From Lacticaseibacillus brantae DSM 23927 (lineage in GTDB: Bacteria; Bacillota; Bacilli; Lactobacillales; Lactobacillaceae): a DNA stretch of 64,000 nucleotides. Below the pieces are notes generated by a model that searched no databases, had not been told where the DNA came from, and saw nothing but the letters and a program-made list of their open reading frames with translations. The position numbers were made by a program, and so were the translations under genes. The DNA is taken from positions 558,001 through 622,000 of the forward strand of contig NZ_AYZQ01000001.1 in the NCBI RefSeq assembly GCF_001436115.1. The letters are read 5' to 3'. Shown piece after piece: positions 60,914 through 64,000 of this stretch; position 1 is the first letter of the stretch; every line of letters starts with the position of its first letter.

Positions 60914-60947
60914 CAACGGGGCGGTGACCGCAGTCGCTACCCCGTTG
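60914..60947. promoter_or_regulatory. Hairpin in the leader of trmB
   Basis: CAACGGGG pairs perfectly with CCCCGTTG, with an inner CGGTGACCG dyad. On the minus strand it precedes the trmB binding site; on the plus strand it is followed by ATTTTT, as a terminator would be. Confidence 0.5.
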
Positions 60948-60972
60948 ATTTTTCATGTGTGATTAACAATCT

Positions 60973-61728
60973 CTAAAGATGATTCAGTTCGTCCAATCGC
61001 TGCAGTGCAGCAGTTTCTTGGCACTGTGGCGTGCCAAACGTCCGTAAAAGATGGAGTTGCCCATACCAAATCAAACGCTGGCGTAATGATTGGGTCAATG
61101 GCAGCCCATAATGGTCCAGCCAAGCCCCCCATTGATTAACAGGAATGTAATCCACCAAGATTTCACTTAGGTCGTAAGCAACATCCGCTAAAATGGCTTG
61201 ATCCCAGTCGACCAGGTACAAAATGTCATTATCAGACAGCAACCAGTTCTTGTGACTCAAGTCCCCATGCGTCGCCCGAAACTCAGGCACACTTGGGGCC
61301 ACTTGTGTTTGCGCTAAAGCGGCCACGACTACCGGTTGCTGCTTGACGGATTCAGGCAGCGCGTGCATGACCTGATCACGAAAATGCCTCGGGTCGAGTG
61401 GCTGACCACCAACCTTGGCTAACATTCGCTCCAACAGTTTTGAGTGGTGAACTTTCGCCAATAGTCCTGGCACGCGTGGCATCCCCATCTCTTCTCGCGT
61501 TAACGTTCGCCCATTCAGCCATTCTTGAGCTGTCAGGACGTCCCCAGTCACAATGCGTTTGGTCCAAATAAGCTTTGGGGTAATCCCCTCCACTGATAAT
61601 GCCGCCAAGAAAGGCGACGCATTGCGTTTTAAAAAGAATTTCTCGTGGGCATAAATCCCGAGGTATGCACTACCAGTTGTCCCGCCCGCAGGTTCGATGG
61701 ACCATCCAGCATTCAAATCAAAATCCAT
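60973..61728 (-). CDS. ytmP: Aminoglycoside/choline-kinase-like phosphotransferase (YtmP-like)
   Basis: A 251-residue protein of the APH/choline kinase family. The N-terminal lobe contains the nucleotide-binding loop GGTTGSAYLGIYAHEKFFLKRN; the catalytic loop is ATHGDLSHKNWLL and the metal aspartate is in YLVDWDQAILADVAYDL. The substrate is unknown. Start ATG eight bases after AGGGAG. Promoter at 61798-61826. Confidence 0.88.
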   Translation of the reverse strand: MDFDLNAGWSIEPAGGTTGSAYLGIYAHEKFFLKRNASPFLAALSVEGITPKLIWTKRIVTGDVLTAQEWLNGRTLTREEMGMPRVPGLLAKVHHSKLLERMLAKVGGQPLDPRHFRDQVMHALPESVKQQPVVVAALAQTQVAPSVPEFRATHGDLSHKNWLLSDNDILYLVDWDQAILADVAYDLSEILVDYIPVNQWGAWLDHYGLPLTQSLRQRLIWYGQLHLLRTFGTPQCQETAALQRLDELNHL

Positions 61729-61797
61729 AGGCGAAACTCCCTTACTTAGGTGCTCGGGACTGGCCGATTGGCGCAGTACGCGCAGAACTATACATAA

Positions 61798-61826
61798 ATA
61801 CTACTGGTGTCCTGACCCAGCGTCAA
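61798..61826 (-). promoter_or_regulatory. Promoter of the ytmP-trmB unit
   Basis: Minus strand TTGACG (61821-61826), 17-base spacer, TAGTAT (61798-61803). Confidence 0.6.
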
Positions 61827-61855
61827 GTACAGATATACAAAGTTAGCCCACCGGT

Positions 61856-63064
61856 CTATTTGCGTAGTGTGTTAAATCGCAATGGTAAGTACCACCAAGT
61901 AAATGCGGCAACAAAAACCAGCCCGGCCAAACCGATTGCACCTGCTGTCAGCCATTGGCCAACAATCAGCGCAGCGGCGGCAAAAATCACGGTCTCTAAG
62001 CCTAATAAAACAGCGACAAGCCGTTGAAAACTTCGTTGCTTCTGGGCTTGGCCCACTGGGAATAGGTGCGTAAAAATAATTTCATCGTATTGGTAATAGA
62101 AAGGTAACAGTTGAAACCCGACCAAATAGATGAAGACAATGCCGAGTAACAACGCCAACCACCATTGTTGGATCAGCGCTAAAATGACGGCACCAATCAC
62201 AGTCAACCGGATGTAGAGACCACTGTATTCAGTCCCTCGCAGAAAACCACGTAGATAAATGAACCGCCAGGTATTGGCCGGTTTCTTGCTGACAAACGCC
62301 GTTAGCCAATCCAAGTACTTTCGGCGTTTCACTTGCCCATTTAACCCGGGCACATCGGTAAACAGGTTGTAGAAGCGATAGATTCGACCCATGCGATCAC
62401 TTTCACTTTGAATCATCCCGTCATAATCCAATGGCGCCGTGGCAAACCAGTCTGCCAGCCGCCACCGCATCACACCGTCCAATCCCAACGCCAGAATCAT
62501 GGTTAGAGCCGGGTGCAGGTATAAACCAAGAAGAACGGCGATGAAAACAATCGCAAACAACGTCAGCCGATTAAATCCCCGCGCGACTTTGACGCGATAG
62601 AGCATGAGCAGTTGCATCCATAAATCGGCGTCCTTAAACACCAGCAGGCCAATGGCTAACGTCAACAACGCCGGCCAGCCTTGATGAAGTTTAGCCAGAA
62701 GCGGCCAACTGGCACCCGATAACAAGAGTAAGACCACTGTCGGCAAGCCCATACTGTATCGCCGCGCCTTAAATAAGTACTTTAGAAAGTTCTTCGCTTG
62801 CGGCAGTAAGAACACTTGGTCAGCCGCTTCGACTAAGGTGGCTAACCGCCCGAAGGTTGCAGCAATGGTTAAAATTAATGCCAATCCAGGTATCAACCAC
62901 CAAGGCACTACGGACATTTGGCGGATAAACTGGCTATAGGCATACAGCCCCGCCCCAAACAAAATGATTAAAACTAAGACGAAATGGTCATTAAACACCA
63001 ATCGCAGATACTTAGCCTGTTGCTGCTGGTGGGTCCTGACGCGAGATTTCCAGAGTTCAAGCAT
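61856..63064 (-). CDS. ecsB: ABC transporter permease EcsB
   Basis: EcsB is the membrane partner of EcsA; in Firmicutes the pair affects secretion, RIP-type proteolysis and competence. The 402-residue protein has about nine hydrophobic segments, with the first cytosolic stretch LWKSRVRTHQQQQAKYLRLVFNDHF typical of the family and a paired-helix C-terminus. It starts three bases after ecsA. EcsC is not encoded next to it. No terminator was found between ecsB and the ytmP promoter. Confidence 0.92.
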   Translation of the reverse strand: MLELWKSRVRTHQQQQAKYLRLVFNDHFVLVLIILFGAGLYAYSQFIRQMSVVPWWLIPGLALILTIAATFGRLATLVEAADQVFLLPQAKNFLKYLFKARRYSMGLPTVVLLLLSGASWPLLAKLHQGWPALLTLAIGLLVFKDADLWMQLLMLYRVKVARGFNRLTLFAIVFIAVLLGLYLHPALTMILALGLDGVMRWRLADWFATAPLDYDGMIQSESDRMGRIYRFYNLFTDVPGLNGQVKRRKYLDWLTAFVSKKPANTWRFIYLRGFLRGTEYSGLYIRLTVIGAVILALIQQWWLALLLGIVFIYLVGFQLLPFYYQYDEIIFTHLFPVGQAQKQRSFQRLVAVLLGLETVIFAAAALIVGQWLTAGAIGLAGLVFVAAFTWWYLPLRFNTLRK

Positions 63065-63067
63065 GGG

Positions 63068-63796
63068 CTAGTCCTCCTTCGTCATCGTCAAATAAATCTC
63101 ATCCAAGTCCGCACTCGGCAGATTAAATTGGGCTTTTAAATCAGCCAACGTGCCGTCCGCTCGAATCACACCATTATTTAATAAAAGGAAGCGGTCCGCG
63201 TATTGTTGGGCTGTGGCCAAAATGTGTGTTGACATTAGAATGCTAGCACCAGCATCTCGCTTTTGTTCCACAATCTCAATTAGATCATGGACCCCAAGCG
63301 GGTCAAGTCCGGTGAACGGTTCGTCAATAATGAATAGCTTCGCATTGGTCATGAAGGCCGTCACAATCATGACCTTCTGTTTCATCCCCTTAGAGAAGTT
63401 ATCTGGGAACCAATCGAGCTTGTTATCTAGCCGGAAGGTCTTGAGCATTTGGTTGGCCCGCTCCCACGCCGCTTTGGCATCAAGGTTATACGCCATAATC
63501 GTCAAGTCAATATGCTCGCGCAAAGTGAGCTCTGGATACAAGACTGGGGTTTCAGGGACATAGGCCATTTGTTGGTGATAAGCATCAGTATCGGCGGCTA
63601 AATCAACATCATTGAGATTAATAGTGCCGGCTTGCGGTTTGAGTAAACCGATTAAATGTTTAATGGTTGTTGACTTCCCCGCCCCATTGAGCCCGATTAA
63701 CCCAACAATGCTGCCGTCGGGAACCGTGAATGTGAGATCTTTAATTACAGGGACTTGGCCGTAGCCACCCGTGAGATGTTCGACTTTTAAGCTCAT
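63068..63796 (-). CDS. ecsA: ABC transporter ATP-binding protein EcsA
   Basis: The 242-residue ATPase drives the EcsAB transporter. It has Walker A GLNGAGKST (35-43), a signature loop FSKGMKQKVMI in place of LSGGQ, Walker B LFIIDEPFTGLDP and the switch histidine in MSTHIL. Substrate unknown. The divergent HIT gene shares the upstream region, where TATGATAGCATA holds -10-like sequences on both strands, an arrangement seen around ecsA and hit in Bacillus. Confidence 0.94.
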   Translation of the reverse strand: MSLKVEHLTGGYGQVPVIKDLTFTVPDGSIVGLIGLNGAGKSTTIKHLIGLLKPQAGTINLNDVDLAADTDAYHQQMAYVPETPVLYPELTLREHIDLTIMAYNLDAKAAWERANQMLKTFRLDNKLDWFPDNFSKGMKQKVMIVTAFMTNAKLFIIDEPFTGLDPLGVHDLIEIVEQKRDAGASILMSTHILATAQQYADRFLLLNNGVIRADGTLADLKAQFNLPSADLDEIYLTMTKED

Positions 63797-63833
63797 TGAA
63801 CTCTTCCTATCATTCTGTTTTTTCTTACCCCGT

Positions 63834-63839
63834 TATGAT
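63834..63839 (+). promoter_or_regulatory. -10 element of the HIT-family gene
   Basis: TATGAT, 43 bases upstream of the start; on the opposite strand TGC TATCAT overlaps it and could serve ecsA. Confidence 0.45.
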
Positions 63840-63882
63840 AGCATATTAAGCAAATGACTGATTAGGAAAGAGGAAGAAACCT

Positions 63883-64000
63883 ATGCATGAAGATTGTGTA
63901 TTCTGCCAGATTGTCGCCGGTAAAATTCCCAGCGTCACCGTGTATGAAGATGACGTTGTCAAAGCCTTCTTAGATATTACCCAGGTGACCCCTGGCCACA
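63883..64000 (+). CDS. hit: HIT-family nucleotide hydrolase, N-terminal part
   Basis: Only the first 39 codons lie in the window. The sequence HEDCVFCQIVAGKIPSVTVYED is the standard opening of HIT proteins, with the two cysteines of the zinc site, and DITQVTPGH leads toward the missing HxHxH active site. The gene is divergent from ecsA, as in Bacillus. It continues beyond the window end. Confidence 0.92.
   Translation, partial: MHEDCVFCQIVAGKIPSVTVYEDDVVKAFLDITQVTPGH

Noticed and set aside
1-64000. CRISPR array, prophage, complete insertion sequence, tRNA or rRNA genes
   Set aside because: No spaced direct repeats, transposase or phage genes, or RNA gene signatures were recognised.

Overview
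The window is a chromosomal stretch of a low-GC Gram-positive bacterium of the order Lactobacillales. Gene content and order (glnRA beside miaA, liaFSR, T-box controlled pheST and thrS, yqeG-yqeH-yhbY-nadD-yqeK-rsfS-yqeM, infC-rpmI-rplT, polA-mutM-coaE-nrdR-dnaB-dnaI, murC-sftA-ytpR-ytpP, trmB-ytmP, ecsAB) match lactobacilli. A base composition near half G+C by eye and details such as DUF3042, an FMN lactate oxidase and the YfhO protein suggest a Lacticaseibacillus-like species. The genus is an inference; no database search was made.

Layout. 1-5500: a small membrane protein, a methyltransferase, the glnRA operon with a perfect GlnR box, a PLP enzyme (YnbB-like), miaA and a DUF3042 protein. 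5500-10130: rhomboid-yqgQ-glucokinase-rhodanese operon behind an unexplained structured leader, then a class B penicillin-binding protein. 10264-18350: a giant YfhO membrane protein, the liaF-liaS-liaR-HesB-like operon, greA, udk and mltG. 18350-25540: pheST with a Phe T-box, an HxlR-type regulator with a candidate operator, an HD hydrolase, a SpoU methyltransferase, acylphosphatase and YidC. 25570-35700: an OmpR-type two-component system, gnd, and a long operon for ribosome assembly and NAD synthesis (yqeG to yceD). 35970-42370: the most accessory-looking block, with a four-gene quinone/catechol-detoxification-like operon, a TMEM175-type channel, a lactate oxidase under a cre site, and an NAD(P)-binding reductase. 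42420-50340: infC-rpmI-rplT with an L20-type leader and an AUA-initiated infC, a small membrane protein, a secreted sortase-like protein, thrS with T-box, dnaI, dnaB and nrdR. 50335-64000: coaE, mutM, polA, a Bax-inhibitor-like protein, murC, a soluble FtsK/SftA translocase, ytpR, thioredoxin, trmB, a small phosphotransferase, ecsBA and the start of a HIT-family gene cut by the window end.

Most genes lie on the minus strand and are packed in operons with 1-20 nt overlaps. Strong hairpin terminators, many serving both strands, separate the transcription units. Several genes begin with TTG or GTG; starts were chosen from Shine-Dalgarno spacing and often differ from the longest open frame. No rRNA, tRNA, CRISPR array, prophage or complete insertion sequence was recognised.
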